Shown piece after piece: positions 10,532 to 20,906 of a stretch of DNA of 64,000 nt; within the stretch, counting starts at the first letter, position 1; every line of letters starts with the position of its first letter. The notes beneath the pieces were generated by a model. That model was not told the DNA's origin. It saw nothing but the letters and a program-made list of their open reading frames with translations, and did no database searches. A program made the position numbers and the translations under genes. The stretch is from Umbilicaria muhlenbergii (taxonomy: Eukaryota > Ascomycota > Lecanoromycetes > Umbilicariales > Umbilicariaceae): the NCBI GenBank assembly GCA_000611775.1, contig KK106981.1, positions 5,334,927 through 5,398,926 on the forward strand, read 5' to 3'.

Positions 10532-13500
10532 TCACACCAAGAAGGCCTTGCTACCTTCGACCAAGCCAGCGTCCCCTTTTGTGATAGCAACCCATTCCGG
10601 GGCGAAACGCCTCATCTCATCCAAAGCTGGGATGACCCCGGTCTCATTATCATCACTCCATAAACACACGACACGTCCATCCAATCCCTCCTCCCCTGCC
10701 TGCTTTCCCTCACTGACCTCCCACCTCACCGTGACATCCCACGGTTTCTCCCATGTACGACTCCACAATCTGATCTCTTTACTGCCTTCCTCAGACACTC
10801 GCTGGAGCCGACTGTCCACACCAGCCCCATCGACACTAAAGTCTGAGATGGGATTGTTGAAGATAATCTTGCAGGCACGACTGTTACGACCGGAGAGGTG
10901 GAACGAAGCTTCATTCTTACTGGCGTTGCGCGAGACGTTGAAGGAGAGCCACTCTGAATATCCATACTTGGGTGGTACCTCGGGATGCGTGTTCGGTACC
11001 ACTCTTGGAGAGAGCCCTTCCCATGCGCATTTTGTGAGACCAGCTTTGCCGGTTGAACTTGGCGCACAGTTGATTTGTTTACCCGCAGAGCTGGGGAGAT
11101 TGTTGATGGTCTCCATTAGGTAAGGATCTCCAATACCTGTCAGAGAAACCTCGTTGATGCCAGTATCGAGGTCGACCGTCTGAATGAAATACAATTTCAG
11201 TCTGTTTGTTGGCGAGAATGGAAAAGCGACCAGGTTGTATATCAGGGTGCCGGCGAAGACCAAAAGTAAGAAAGTCGGGATATGGAATGTGTAGCGGTGA
11301 AGAAAGGGGCCCAAGGGAGCGAGAACGAGGATCGCGAAAATGGCGATTATCATGTACACCGCGAGTACCGAGTTGCCGTCAGAAAGCGTCTGATACGTAG
11401 CTGACGTGAGCAGCAAACCGATTTGCCCCAAAAGAATGACCACGATGGGCGCCACGAGTAAGAATTGCAACAGCCACGTCCACGTGGGAAGAGACCAGCT
11501 CCAAGGTTGTTCATCGCCGAACACTCTGTTTTGCCTCTGCTCGCTCAAGTCATCTTGTACTTCGTCATCATCTACAGCTTGATGTGGCGATGTGTAATGT
11601 GCAAAGGTTGTCTGTCTATCGTTGCGGAGCAGAGATGTAGACTCTGTTGCTTCCTCCTCTGGATCGCCGTCACCCTCGGCACTTTCTGGAGGCTGCTCTT
11701 CCGCTGGCGGAGCGAGCATTCTGCCGCTCGATATGCTGTTAGACCTTAGACTTGCTTGAGTTCTTTCACCATGGTCCTCCACAGCATCTGCGTAATTTGA
11801 TTTGCGGGGTAGTCCAAAGAGCTCCAAGAAGGCAATCAGAGTGGACAGGAAAATTGCCGCAAAGTAGAACACCAGGAAGTAACCACCACCAATTTTGAAG
11901 CGATCTTCAAGCACAGCGACAGCAACGAGAATAATCCAGCCACCAGCGAGCATCCAGAGATGGGCGTAGGTTCGCTGAAATGCGGTTGGTCTGACAAAGT
12001 CCGCTGCTCGGGAGAGGAACCATGCGACGAAAAGCCAGGCCGATAGCATCATGCTCCATATAGCATATTGACTACTATACACAATGTAAGGGTTCACTTT
12101 GGTCACGAGAAATGCCAGACCCACATTCGCTGCAGATGCAATGAGGAAAATGATTGGATAGCGAAAGAAACCCCGCCACCCCTGCAGCGGTACTGTATCG
12201 TCTCCTTCTGCATGATGGTGGTGCTTCGAGGAGGAGAAAAGATAGAACTTGTCAACCTGGACCAAAATTGCTCCAACAACAATCAGGAATATGGGCGCAG
12301 CTGCAAGCAGTGTAACTGACAGGGCAAAGAACGTCCGGAGGCGAAAAACTGCAAGAGCTTGACCAAACATATCAAACCACACACCATCGGTTCCTTTGCC
12401 ACTGGGCACTTTGCCTTTGCCTGGACTTCCACCTTCGAAAGTGGAGCTGGTGTCGGACGTCAAGCCTTGCATTGTAAACAACGCAGCAGAGAGCATGTGC
12501 CAGAGTGAGTCCCGACTGGTGTGCCTTGCATCATCTTGATCAGTATGGTATCGAGCTCTAGGCTCCATGAATGCCACGTCGAGGCCTCTGAGACCAAGGA
12601 GACCGTTGAAGACCACATAATCAGTCTGACTTCTCACAAAGCCTCTCTTGAAGCCATCACCAGAGATCACAGTACCAAAGGGGTACTTGCTTTTTTGGTA
12701 GAACCTGGTGACTTCTGTGTCGGTACTCCGGAACAGAGTGGCGCGTCCGCCCGCGCCTGCTCCCTCAAGATTTAGAAACGTATGCGCAAACCTTGACAGA
12801 GGATGCTGGCTGAAAACGAATGCACCGTGGAGACCGTCCTCTTCGCCGTTGTTCAGCAGAGCAACAATGCCCTTCTTGGGCTTCTGCCCTGGTGCAGTGA
12901 AATGCCTTATAAGCTGTAGTACAGATACAACCCCAACTCCATCGTCCGTCGCGCCATAGCCAGTGGATACACTGTCATAGTGTGCATTGACAAGAACTCC
13001 GCCTTTCCCTTGGGGGATCCTATCGCCCGTCCACCAATTGCTGCCGTCATCTTCCGAGCCGCGGATGTAGACGATGACATTGGTCCCTTCAAAATATGTA
13101 CTGGTCCCGGGCTCCTTACCTCGACCAGAGGTACTAAAGATCCCATCTGTAGAGAAGCTCAAGTTCGAAGTCATATCATTAAAGACAACCACTGGTGTAC
13201 TATTCGAAACCGTTCGATGCAGGTGCGGCACAAGTCTGCTGTTAATGCGGCCATTGTGAGTTGAGTAGGCCACATCATTGTCCTTCATGATTGCCTCTAT
13301 CCGTGTGAGAAGCCAGTTCCGAACAACGTCGTTTCTTCGGGAGTTGTAAGGGTGAAACCCGTTGCTGAGCGTCTGCAGGTCCTGCCATGCTTCTGTAAGG
13401 TTTATCCCGATGATCGGTGTCGGTGAATTTGGAGCATATGGTACGATGAGGTGTGTGACAAGTAGAGCAACGAAGAGAGCGGCGTAGACCAAGGAAGTGA

Positions 13501-13555
13501 TAATAGTGACCGGTAACGGCGTGAACGCGATGGGATTGCGGAAAGGCTTCTTCAT
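10532..13555 (-). CDS. PFF1: Vacuolar membrane protease, peptidase family M28
   Basis: This is the multi-pass zinc metallopeptidase of the fungal vacuole membrane, related to yeast Pff1. I start at MKKPFRNPIAFTPLPV (13555), giving 1007 residues; the frame extends 20 codons upstream to another Met, but that leader is not hydrophobic and does not match the family. A first membrane segment lies at about 16-40. The M28 domain follows with zinc-binding and catalytic motifs HYDSVSTGYGATDDG (His and Asp), NNGEEDGLHGA (paired Glu), NLEGAGAGG and RYHTDQDD (His). About eight hydrophobic segments then run from residue 390 to 780, broken by an acidic, Ser-rich loop, and a lumenal C-terminal domain of about 230 residues ends the protein. 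The head-to-head neighbour is the decayed F-box gene. The single exon and full set of motifs make this secure. Confidence 0.93.
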   Translation of the reverse strand: MKKPFRNPIAFTPLPVTIITSLVYAALFVALLVTHLIVPYAPNSPTPIIGINLTEAWQDLQTLSNGFHPYNSRRNDVVRNWLLTRIEAIMKDNDVAYSTHNGRINSRLVPHLHRTVSNSTPVVVFNDMTSNLSFSTDGIFSTSGRGKEPGTSTYFEGTNVIVYIRGSEDDGSNWWTGDRIPQGKGGVLVNAHYDSVSTGYGATDDGVGVVSVLQLIRHFTAPGQKPKKGIVALLNNGEEDGLHGAFVFSQHPLSRFAHTFLNLEGAGAGGRATLFRSTDTEVTRFYQKSKYPFGTVISGDGFKRGFVRSQTDYVVFNGLLGLRGLDVAFMEPRARYHTDQDDARHTSRDSLWHMLSAALFTMQGLTSDTSSTFEGGSPGKGKVPSGKGTDGVWFDMFGQALAVFRLRTFFALSVTLLAAAPIFLIVVGAILVQVDKFYLFSSSKHHHHAEGDDTVPLQGWRGFFRYPIIFLIASAANVGLAFLVTKVNPYIVYSSQYAIWSMMLSAWLFVAWFLSRAADFVRPTAFQRTYAHLWMLAGGWIILVAVAVLEDRFKIGGGYFLVFYFAAIFLSTLIAFLELFGLPRKSNYADAVEDHGERTQASLRSNSISSGRMLAPPAEEQPPESAEGDGDPEEEATESTSLLRNDRQTTFAHYTSPHQAVDDDEVQDDLSEQRQNRVFGDEQPWSWSLPTWTWLLQFLLVAPIVVILLGQIGLLLTSATYQTLSDGNSVLAVYMIIAIFAILVLAPLGPFLHRYTFHIPTFLLLVFAGTLIYNLVAFPFSPTNRLKLYFIQTVDLDTGINEVSLTGIGDPYLMETINNLPSSAGKQINCAPSSTGKAGLTKCAWEGLSPRVVPNTHPEVPPKYGYSEWLSFNVSRNASKNEASFHLSGRNSRACKIIFNNPISDFSVDGAGVDSRLQRVSEEGSKEIRLWSRTWEKPWDVTVRWEVSEGKQAGEEGLDGRVVCLWSDDNETGVIPALDEMRRFAPEWVAITKGDAGLVEGSKAFLV

Positions 13556-14011
13556 GATGTATTCTAAAGAGAATCTTAGCGGACATGCCTTGGGCAAAAT
13601 ACATACGGGACACAACGTCTGAACATACCTGTGCCTGTCTTTGTGCTTCTAGCTTCGACGTAGACAAGCCAACCTTGCCAAGCCAAAAAACACGCTCGCA
13701 GGCGTCACGGCATGACTCGGTTCTGAAAATAGGCCGGCGAACCTGGAAAGTGGATAACAAAAGCTGTCACCATCTAGGTACACAAGCTCCTCGAGAAAGC
13801 GAGATGGATCATTGATTGGTAGGGTACGAGTATCATAGCTATCGATGTCAAGCAATAGCGCTTAACTGCGGAGTACTCCGAGGGACGGCCGTCTTTTACC
13901 TAGCGTGGCGCGTGGTCATCGGTAACCGCACGACGCGTCCCACGTGGTTGGACTTTGAACTCCTGGACTTTGTACTCCTGGACTCCACACTCCGGATCTG
14001 GCTATCAAAGC
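13556..14011. promoter_or_regulatory. Divergent spacer between PFF1 and the F-box relic
   Basis: The 456 bp should contain the PFF1 promoter. The right end holds a short tandem repeat at 13950-13993: GGACTTTGAACTCCT, GGACTTTGTACTCCT and a degenerate third copy GGACTCCACACTCC. It lies within 60 bp of the start of the F-box relic. Confidence 0.45.
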
Positions 14012-15820
14012 ATGGCAGACTCACTCCTCTGGTCCAAGTTTCCCCAGCATCTTCTTCTCTGCATTATTGAGCACACAGATGATCCGCCTACACTACGAAG
14101 TTGGGGCGTCACTTGCAAGCTCTTCAATGCCGCTTCCACAAAATGCTGTGGAGGCAGCTCACGGTCTCAAGAGAGGACCTCTTGGATGAGTCCTGGTCGG
14201 CGGAGAATGCAGCAAAATGTGTGTTGCAGGCTCTGCGGCAGCCGGCCAAACCCAGCGGAACAGTCTCATGTGCCCTTCTAGCAACGCCTGTTGAATGAAT
14301 TGTACTGGATTTTCATTTTGGGTTTGTCGAAACCAGAGATGGTCTGGTGGAATGGGAGGATCTCGACTATACCTTGAAGCTTCTTTTACCGCATTTGCCA
14401 AACTTGAAATCCATTCATCATGATGGGGTCCTGTATCAAGAGTCTCTGGACCAAATTGCAGTTCTACCATGCCTGAGATCGATCAGGCTACGGAAGACCT
14501 TCCCTAAAAGTCCTTATATGAGGCTAGAAGGCGGGAAAGTGAGATCATATAACGAGTATCCACTCGACCTACGTCCTCTAGCACAATTGAACTTCGTACT
14601 CTTCATATCGCTCAGCTCTTTCCCGTAGAAGGAGCTAGCCTGGGCCTTGCAATTAGGAATCTGAAGCATCTGGAAGAGCCACGGAGTTCAGCAGCCAGTC
14701 TCGATAGGACTGAGCTTGTAGCCGCCTCGGATATCTCACCCTTAGACGGTGTATTGGAAGCTTTGTATCGTCTACCCACGGAGACAGAGGCGCCACCGAG
14801 CGGCGCTAAAGTGAACTTTGGCTTCCCATCTTCACTCAAAAGCCTGTTCTTGGTAGATAGTTACCCCGAGTATGGTTTGTTTTCCATCTCATCTTGTCCG
14901 TGGTGTTGACAATCGAATAGGGAAGTACATTTGCCGAAGAACCTCACTGGAAAAACATTGGCAACTCATGGAAATCTGAAGCATTTGTATCTCGATCTCG
15001 TTGACGAGAATGCCCTCTACGAGATACTGTCCAGCCTGAAGGCTCCCAACATCACACATATGTCCATCTCATTCTCTAAATCCCAACTATAGGACACCCA
15101 ATTGACAACATTGTGAAAGACCTTTTCCGAAGTCTTACATATTGTACATTTCTCAACGCTTGGAATGGCTATCTCTTAGCAAATACTGGTTGTCTAGATT
15201 AAATCTGGGGTGATTCTAATACGACTCGACAGTTGTGTTTGGCAAGCAAGCCGCCGGTGGATTATGATGCGGTCGACGATAACAACACGCCCTACGATAT
15301 AGTGGCTCCACAAGATTCACATGAACTAAGTCTTTGCATTTTCGGATTCGAATACTTGCCAGATCTGCAGGTTCAAAAATTATGTCACATTAGAGTCGAT
15401 GAAGTTGATTTCAGCAACGTTCATGTGGACCGCATTGACAGATGTACTCAAGGCCTGAAAGCCCTCAAGGTGCTCGTGCTTCGGCCCGAGAGCATTGTGG
15501 TAGATCCGAACTTCCGTACGCAAGTGGCTCTTTCCTCTAAGCACGAAGTGTTCGGACTGTCGCTGCCAGATAATATCTCTAGTTTTAGAGGACAGATCGC
15601 CACGGACATTGCAGCGCAAGGCCTTCCCTCCTTACGGGCGATAGCTGTCGGCGATTATCGCTTCTGGGTGGGACATTCCGTTGGGCAGACAGGAGGCTCC
15701 CGAATTTCCTATTTGCGTAGGGCATTGGAAGATCCGTTGCGATATCAGGAGGTCTTGAGGGTCATGGATAGAAACGACTGGGATTTTTTTGGCGGAAAGG
15801 CCGGAGCCACTGCCAGCTGA
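14012..15820 (+). pseudogene. Decayed F-box protein gene
   Basis: The start reads MADSLLWSKFPQHLLLCII, then EHTDDPPTLRSWGVTCKLF: an F-box-like N-terminus. The rest is readable only by changing frame. After LFNAASTK the coding sense continues as MLWRQLTVSREDLLDES in another frame (near 14150). An in-frame TGA at 14296-14298 is followed by clear coding (DFHFGFVETRDGLVEWEDLD). Another shift near 14595 leads to RTLHIAQLFPVEG. A possible intron follows DSYPE near 14870. After a further in-frame stop near 15196 the last part runs to a TGA at 15818-15820 (PPVDYDAVDDNNTPYDIVAP ... NDWDFFGGKAG). This gives at least two stops and two frameshifts over about 1.8 kb, consistent with a roughly 550-600 residue F-box/leucine-rich-like protein. 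F-box genes of this sort often expand and decay in fungi. The frames remain easily readable, so decay seems recent. Confidence 0.7.
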
Positions 15821-16637
15821 CGCACCGGAAGAGATGACACGCGAAGCGAATTATATGGTTATCTACAACAACGAGACATCTGTTCGCTGATTTGGGAGGT
15901 GAGACCTGGAGTTTCACCCTTGGATCCTGAGGTTCGTCGTCTTTCACAGGAGCATCTATTGCGACTGCAGTACAACATTAGCATTATACCCTACATGTAC
16001 TTGATTCGATAACGTAGTCGCCAAAGGTATGCACACCATGATTGACAAGTTGACGGACAAGCTGTGGCATTGAGATGAAGTGAGACGTTCAGAAGTTGTG
16101 GCTTGTAACACTAGGGCTGCGTGAGCTAGTACTAAGGGCAACCAAGGGACACAACATATACAAGCAGCATCCCTGAGCGCTCTTGTGTCAATGATTTCGG
16201 GGTAGTCATGGCGCCTTAATTGTTCGCAGCCCAAGAGCCTTGAACGACAGACCGAGCCCTCATCACCGTCCAACTGCAATCAGCTCCATTGCATTAAGTC
16301 CCTTTTGCTCTGTGAGCTTGACCTTTCACGTAGCCATTTAAAGACATAGCTTGCCTTTTACTCAGTAAAACAGGGCTGTCATGCTCTCGATCTTCTCGTG
16401 CAGACTCAGCCCCACCGCATCACGGCCATGGCCGGTGTGGTCTTTCGCTACCGCCAGCTTACCGTTGCTCTGATATGGCGACGGCTTCGACTTATGCATT
16501 GCTTCGACCGCAATCAGTGAGGTTTGTGACGGTTTACCACATCGGGATTGCAGTGGCTGAAGTTTGAATCGTGGAATGCTCACGCTGTAGTCTGTCGGGC
16601 AAACTTGTTCCATATGAACAGTTCGCAGATGGCATAA
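15821..16637. other. Spacer with no recognised gene
   Basis: The 817 bp lie between the 3' end of the F-box relic and the 3' end of a minus-strand membrane protein gene. Short ORFs are present on the minus strand at 15956-16279 and 16362-16613 but lack any family resemblance. No repeats or RNA genes are evident. Confidence 0.4.
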
Positions 16638-17708
16638 TCAACGAGTAATTTCCATGCCAGGGAGTGCTTCAATGCCTCCAATCTGCCTCCCTAACTCGTC
16701 TAGGTCGACTCCCTGAGAGTCGAAAAGCTCTTTGGCTTTGGCCATGGCCTTTGCTTGTCGTTCTGGAGTGAAGCCGCCAGGTTGTGAAGTTTCGTACTGT
16801 ATCAGCTCGATCCATCGAAAGAAGAGGTTTTCTTTCCCCATTGCTGTGAGTCGATCTTTGAATGCAACGATCTTTTTCCTATTTTCTTCGTGTCCTCCCT
16901 CATCAAGCTTGTACACTGGCCATATAAGCCAACCATGAGTTTCGGAGTGCACAATGACAGTCTTCTGAAAATCTGAGACGCTGGCTTTGCCCTCTGAGAT
17001 CAAGGCATGCGCCGAGATCATGCCTTGGAAGTCCAAATCCCAGTTCTTGTCCATCATCAGGTATCCGGTCTTTGCTTGTACCCAAGTACGATCAATAGCC
17101 GGCATGATCCGCTCCTGGTAGACAGGTCCATTTGTATCCTCCTCAAGCCAAGTGCTTGGTAGAGCTTGATCCCACCTCCGTGACTTCCGCACGATAATCT
17201 CCTGATCATGGAATCCGACCTTCCACCTCCAGGACGTCGGGCTTACCGGCGAACCGAAGAAGAAATCGCGAGGCCAAGAAACGAGGAAACGGGCCAGCGC
17301 CCAGTCGCAGAAGAACATAAAGGCGCGGCTGACAGCAATCCATGAGAGGGTCGCCCAGTCCGTATGCTCAATGTCCACCTTGGCATCGTTGTTGTGGCCT
17401 AAGGTAGCCAGAATGATAGCTCCATATACGGGTATTGCCACTGAAGCGCGCCATAGGAGAAGCAGGGCAACGACCACGTTCATCAGAACTGGAACGGCGA
17501 AGATGCGGCGCTTGAACATCCATGGATGGTTGTCGACATGGACAATGTAGATGTGCGCGGCATCGAGTTCTGCGAGGAAAGGCTTGAGGATTGGCGGCGG
17601 TACAGAGTATGGTGCTGGTATCTCAGACACAGGGGTGGGCTTGGAAGACGTCTGAGTTGCTGTCGACTTCGCGGTACGCTTCGAGGTTGACTTGGCCATT
17701 GTAGGCAA
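16638..17708 (-). CDS. Conserved fungal membrane protein of unknown function
   Basis: The frame encodes 356 residues from 17708, or 353 from the second Met at 17699 (MAKSTSKRT), which is an equally good start. A basic Ser/Thr/Lys-rich leader of about 30 residues is followed by PPPILKPFLAELDAAHIYIV. Two or three hydrophobic stretches follow: about 70-106 (VPVLMNVVVALLLLWRAS and VYGAIILATLG) and about 120-150 (WIAVSRAFMFFCDWALARFL). The second half is soluble, with many Trp and charged residues (GWLIWPVYKLDEGG), and ends in a helix-prone segment (RQAKAMAKAKELFDSQG). I believe related unnamed proteins are widespread in filamentous ascomycetes, but I cannot assign a function. It precedes the aminodeoxychorismate synthase gene on the same strand, with a 621-bp gap. 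I consider it a real gene on the basis of length, intact frame and membrane topology. Confidence 0.75.
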   Translation of the reverse strand: MPTMAKSTSKRTAKSTATQTSSKPTPVSEIPAPYSVPPPILKPFLAELDAAHIYIVHVDNHPWMFKRRIFAVPVLMNVVVALLLLWRASVAIPVYGAIILATLGHNNDAKVDIEHTDWATLSWIAVSRAFMFFCDWALARFLVSWPRDFFFGSPVSPTSWRWKVGFHDQEIIVRKSRRWDQALPSTWLEEDTNGPVYQERIMPAIDRTWVQAKTGYLMMDKNWDLDFQGMISAHALISEGKASVSDFQKTVIVHSETHGWLIWPVYKLDEGGHEENRKKIVAFKDRLTAMGKENLFFRWIELIQYETSQPGGFTPERQAKAMAKAKELFDSQGVDLDELGRQIGGIEALPGMEITR

Positions 17709-18329
17709 TCAAGATTTCGTGAGGATGGTTGGATGGTTAGGCTACAGTTGCAGCATCTTGAAGGCCTATTTGCAATCTCTGAGGTTCACAGCAAAGGGAG
17801 TAACCGGGCTTAAAATTTCCAAGATTTCGAGGTCTGGATTGTATCAACAGTCTTTTAGAGAAATAAGCGACTACAAACACCCACACTATGATATGAGCTG
17901 AGCTTGTATATGAGTATCTGTGACAAGATACTCGTAGGGGTAGTAATTAATTTAGCATGTCATTATAGCTGACATCTCTTTCTAAGACATTAAACACAGT
18001 CACATTAATGCCCGTGCAATATTCGTACTTCCATCATAGCTTTATACTCACCTTTCCCGCATTGAACGTACAGCACGGGCTGGCACGGAAGACAGAATGT
18101 TTGGTGTCTAAGTCTGATCATGTTGAATCTCTATCTGGGTCCATCGTATCTAGCTTCATCCATCTATCGTGCCCTCATGTTGCCCATATCCATCCTCCCA
18201 GGCGCCGTCGCTTATGCTGTAGACAGGCTCCTCGGGCTTGTCACCCCGCAGATGTTGAAACATGCATGTGTTATGTTGAAACCATGCCTCCTAGTAACCA
18301 TCTCACCGTACATCCTGACCGCGTCTCTC
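17709..18329. other. Spacer downstream of the ADC synthase gene
   Basis: The gap should hold the promoter of the membrane protein gene (right-hand side of that gene) and the 3' untranslated region of ADC synthase. It includes an A/T-rich patch at about 17936-18010. I see no gene or clear repeat. Confidence 0.4.
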
Positions 18330-20906
18330 TTATCCAACAGCAGCGTCCGCCCCCGGCGCAAACGCCCTCAACGTCCCTTGCAGCTTCGCCAGCATCTCCT
18401 CCCACTCGCCCTGCTCCGTACTCAATTCCGTAATAGCGCCACCGGCGCCTATGTGCCATGTCTCTTCCCCATTCCCGTTCCCGTTATCCTCACTCTCTCT
18501 GACTTCATCATCCCACCTATAGGCGCTCCGAATCACGACCGAGAAATCCCCTTTGCCGGTCACGCACATGTATCCGATAATGCCCGAGTATATCGACCTC
18601 GGCTTCTGCTCTTCAAGAGACTGGAGGAGCTGGCACGACCGCCGCTTCGGCGCGCCGGTCATGCTCCCCGGCGGCAGTGACGCGGCTAGCACATCTATTC
18701 CCGTCTTTCGCTTTGCTCCCTCCTCCTCTATACCCCCAACGTAGTCCCATTCGTCATCATCATACGCAGGGTAGCTCGCCGATACCCTCGCAGGTTCCTG
18801 CCAGTGCAGACTCGGCAGCAGCGGAGTGCGCAACTGTCCTTCAACCACGCTAACGAGCTGGAAGACGGTCTCGTACTCCTCAACGACCATGAGCGCGGGG
18901 ACGGAGACGTTGCCGGGCCCGGCGACGCCGTAAAGGTCGTGGCGGATGAGGTCGACGATCATGAGGTTTTCTGCTCGTTCCTTCTGGGTTAATAGTAAAG
19001 CAGTAGCTTCTTCCTTCGTCACGATACGGGTGGAGCCAGAGGGCATGGCCTGATGTTTTTTCACTGTTCCTTTTATGGGCCGGAATTGCACTGCTGACAC
19101 TGTTTCCGGCGCGGCTCCGGTTGGGGAGGTGGAAAGAACGGGGCGAGACCAGCACATGAAGCGCTCGGGAGAGGTGGAGAGGAGCGTTAGCGGGCCGAGG
19201 CGGAGGTATGCGGCGAAGGGGGCGCGGTTGAGGCGGCGGAGGCGGGTGAAGCGTTGCCAGGGGGTGAGTTGACTGGTTGTAGGGGTGGAAATGGCGATGG
19301 AGGTTTGGTCGGTGAGGCAGAGCTCGTAGGAGTTGCCCGCGCGGATATGCTCTTGGGCGGCGCGGATCTTGGATGTGTAGGAGAGCTGGGTGGGTGAGTG
19401 GCAGTTGATGGATTCCGGAGTAAAGGGGGGTGGAAGGGGAGTGTGAAGGGGTGGAGAGGTATGGGAGAGGTCTTTGAGAGTCGCTGCGGTCTTTTGGAGC
19501 CAGCTGGAGGTGTCGGAGTTGTCGGAGTCCCTAAGGCTTTGGATGTAGGCGAGCTGGCGCGTGTGGTCAATGACGACGCTCCGTTCGATGAATGCGAAGC
19601 AGATTTCCGGACGACTTGCGATCCCCTGCGAGCCGATGCCGATAGTCTCCAGACATGCTTCGTACGTAATGTAGCCCATCAGTCCACCAGAGAATGCGCT
19701 GTTGCTACTACTTGGTACAGAGCGATCGGTCATGACCTCCTTGATATACGGGAAGACATCGCCTTTGTAGCGCTCGAGGTCAACTCGCCTGACCTTGGCT
19801 CCATTGTGTATGATGATATGATTGCTACCGACGCTGTGTTGTATCTTCATAGTGTCTGGCTCCACGATGCCGATGATGCTTGAGTCTCCAAGGACGGGCA
19901 TCTGCCGCATCTCCGAGTCGAGGATGATGGCCTCGCTGTCAGTCAGGTTGAGGGCTTCGCAGATGGCTGGGGCTGTAAGGTTGCCACATGGTATTGTGAC
20001 GGATGCAATGCTTGATGCCTCCGACCATATCGTTGACGGAGCTGTGGACACCGGCGAGGATGAGCAGCCCGTCGAAGAGCCAGTCGACGACGCATCCCTG
20101 TCGCGATCTGGGCGATTAAGACGTTTCTTTGAAGTTAGCGACCCAGTGAAAGGTTGCTGCATCTCAATCCTATTGGGACGATTGACCTTAAGCCAACTTC
20201 GCGCAATGTCCCACCATTTCCGAATGATCTCCTTCATGCCTTCCTGGGAGCAAATTGACTCTGGATGGAATTGGACACCGTAGAAGGGCTTGGTCGCATG
20301 CTTTATGGCCATCAATATCGCACCGGGGTTGTCTTTGAAGTCGTCATCCTGAGTGTGGCCAAAGTCCCACGCAAGCGGAACAAGTTCAGGACATGAGGCG
20401 GAAGACTTCCACACCCCATTGCCAATTGCGTTGAATGGCGCATCATGCTCGAGGGTAGCATGCAGAGAATGATACTGTACAGTCCTCACACATGAAACTC
20501 CAGTGAAGAGGTCCGTCCCTGAAGTCGTCACTTCCGTCTCAATGCCGTGCCTAGGTCTCGACAACCTCGTAACCTGCCCACCAAACTCCAGTGCGAGGCT
20601 CTGGAAGCCAAGACAGATTCCGAGCACCGGGATGCTGTTCTTATCGGCGAGTCGCCATACGGTCCGGAAGAGTCCCACATCATTGGCGTTCGCAGGATGT
20701 CCAGGTCCCGGGCCGCAGACTATCGCGGCAAAGGGTCGGAGGAAGTCATCGAGATTGGCGATGTCCGTATCGATATGGATCTTGGTAACCTGGACCGCAA
20801 GCTCGATCTCAAGCAGGGAGATCACGTTGTTGGAGAAAGAGTCGTAGGCGTCGATGAAGAGGATCCGTGTCCGAGCGGCCATGGACGCTGGAAGGATGCG
20901 GAGCAA
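18330..20906 (-). CDS. ABZ1: 4-amino-4-deoxychorismate synthase (PabA-PabB fusion)
   Basis: The enzyme converts chorismate and glutamine to aminodeoxychorismate for p-aminobenzoate and folate synthesis. The 858-residue ORF is intact. Residues 13-245 form a class I glutamine amidotransferase with GICLGFQSL (nucleophile Cys98) and VQFHPES (His214, Glu216). A Ser/Arg-rich linker of about 60 residues follows. The TrpE/PabB-type half begins near residue 325 and shows FRPIKGTVKK, LMIVDLIRHDL and GSMTGAPKRR, the chorismate-binding signatures. The PIKGT core, with Lys in the position characteristic of PabB enzymes, supports aminodeoxychorismate rather than anthranilate synthase. The start could be Met1 or Met9 (MAARTRILFIDAYDSF); Met9 resembles the family more closely. 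The lyase step needs a separate protein, which I do not see here. No intron is needed. Confidence 0.92.
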   Translation of the reverse strand: MLRILPASMAARTRILFIDAYDSFSNNVISLLEIELAVQVTKIHIDTDIANLDDFLRPFAAIVCGPGPGHPANANDVGLFRTVWRLADKNSIPVLGICLGFQSLALEFGGQVTRLSRPRHGIETEVTTSGTDLFTGVSCVRTVQYHSLHATLEHDAPFNAIGNGVWKSSASCPELVPLAWDFGHTQDDDFKDNPGAILMAIKHATKPFYGVQFHPESICSQEGMKEIIRKWWDIARSWLKVNRPNRIEMQQPFTGSLTSKKRLNRPDRDRDASSTGSSTGCSSSPVSTAPSTIWSEASSIASVTIPCGNLTAPAICEALNLTDSEAIILDSEMRQMPVLGDSSIIGIVEPDTMKIQHSVGSNHIIIHNGAKVRRVDLERYKGDVFPYIKEVMTDRSVPSSSNSAFSGGLMGYITYEACLETIGIGSQGIASRPEICFAFIERSVVIDHTRQLAYIQSLRDSDNSDTSSWLQKTAATLKDLSHTSPPLHTPLPPPFTPESINCHSPTQLSYTSKIRAAQEHIRAGNSYELCLTDQTSIAISTPTTSQLTPWQRFTRLRRLNRAPFAAYLRLGPLTLLSTSPERFMCWSRPVLSTSPTGAAPETVSAVQFRPIKGTVKKHQAMPSGSTRIVTKEEATALLLTQKERAENLMIVDLIRHDLYGVAGPGNVSVPALMVVEEYETVFQLVSVVEGQLRTPLLPSLHWQEPARVSASYPAYDDDEWDYVGGIEEEGAKRKTGIDVLAASLPPGSMTGAPKRRSCQLLQSLEEQKPRSIYSGIIGYMCVTGKGDFSVVIRSAYRWDDEVRESEDNGNGNGEETWHIGAGGAITELSTEQGEWEEMLAKLQGTLRAFAPGADAAVG

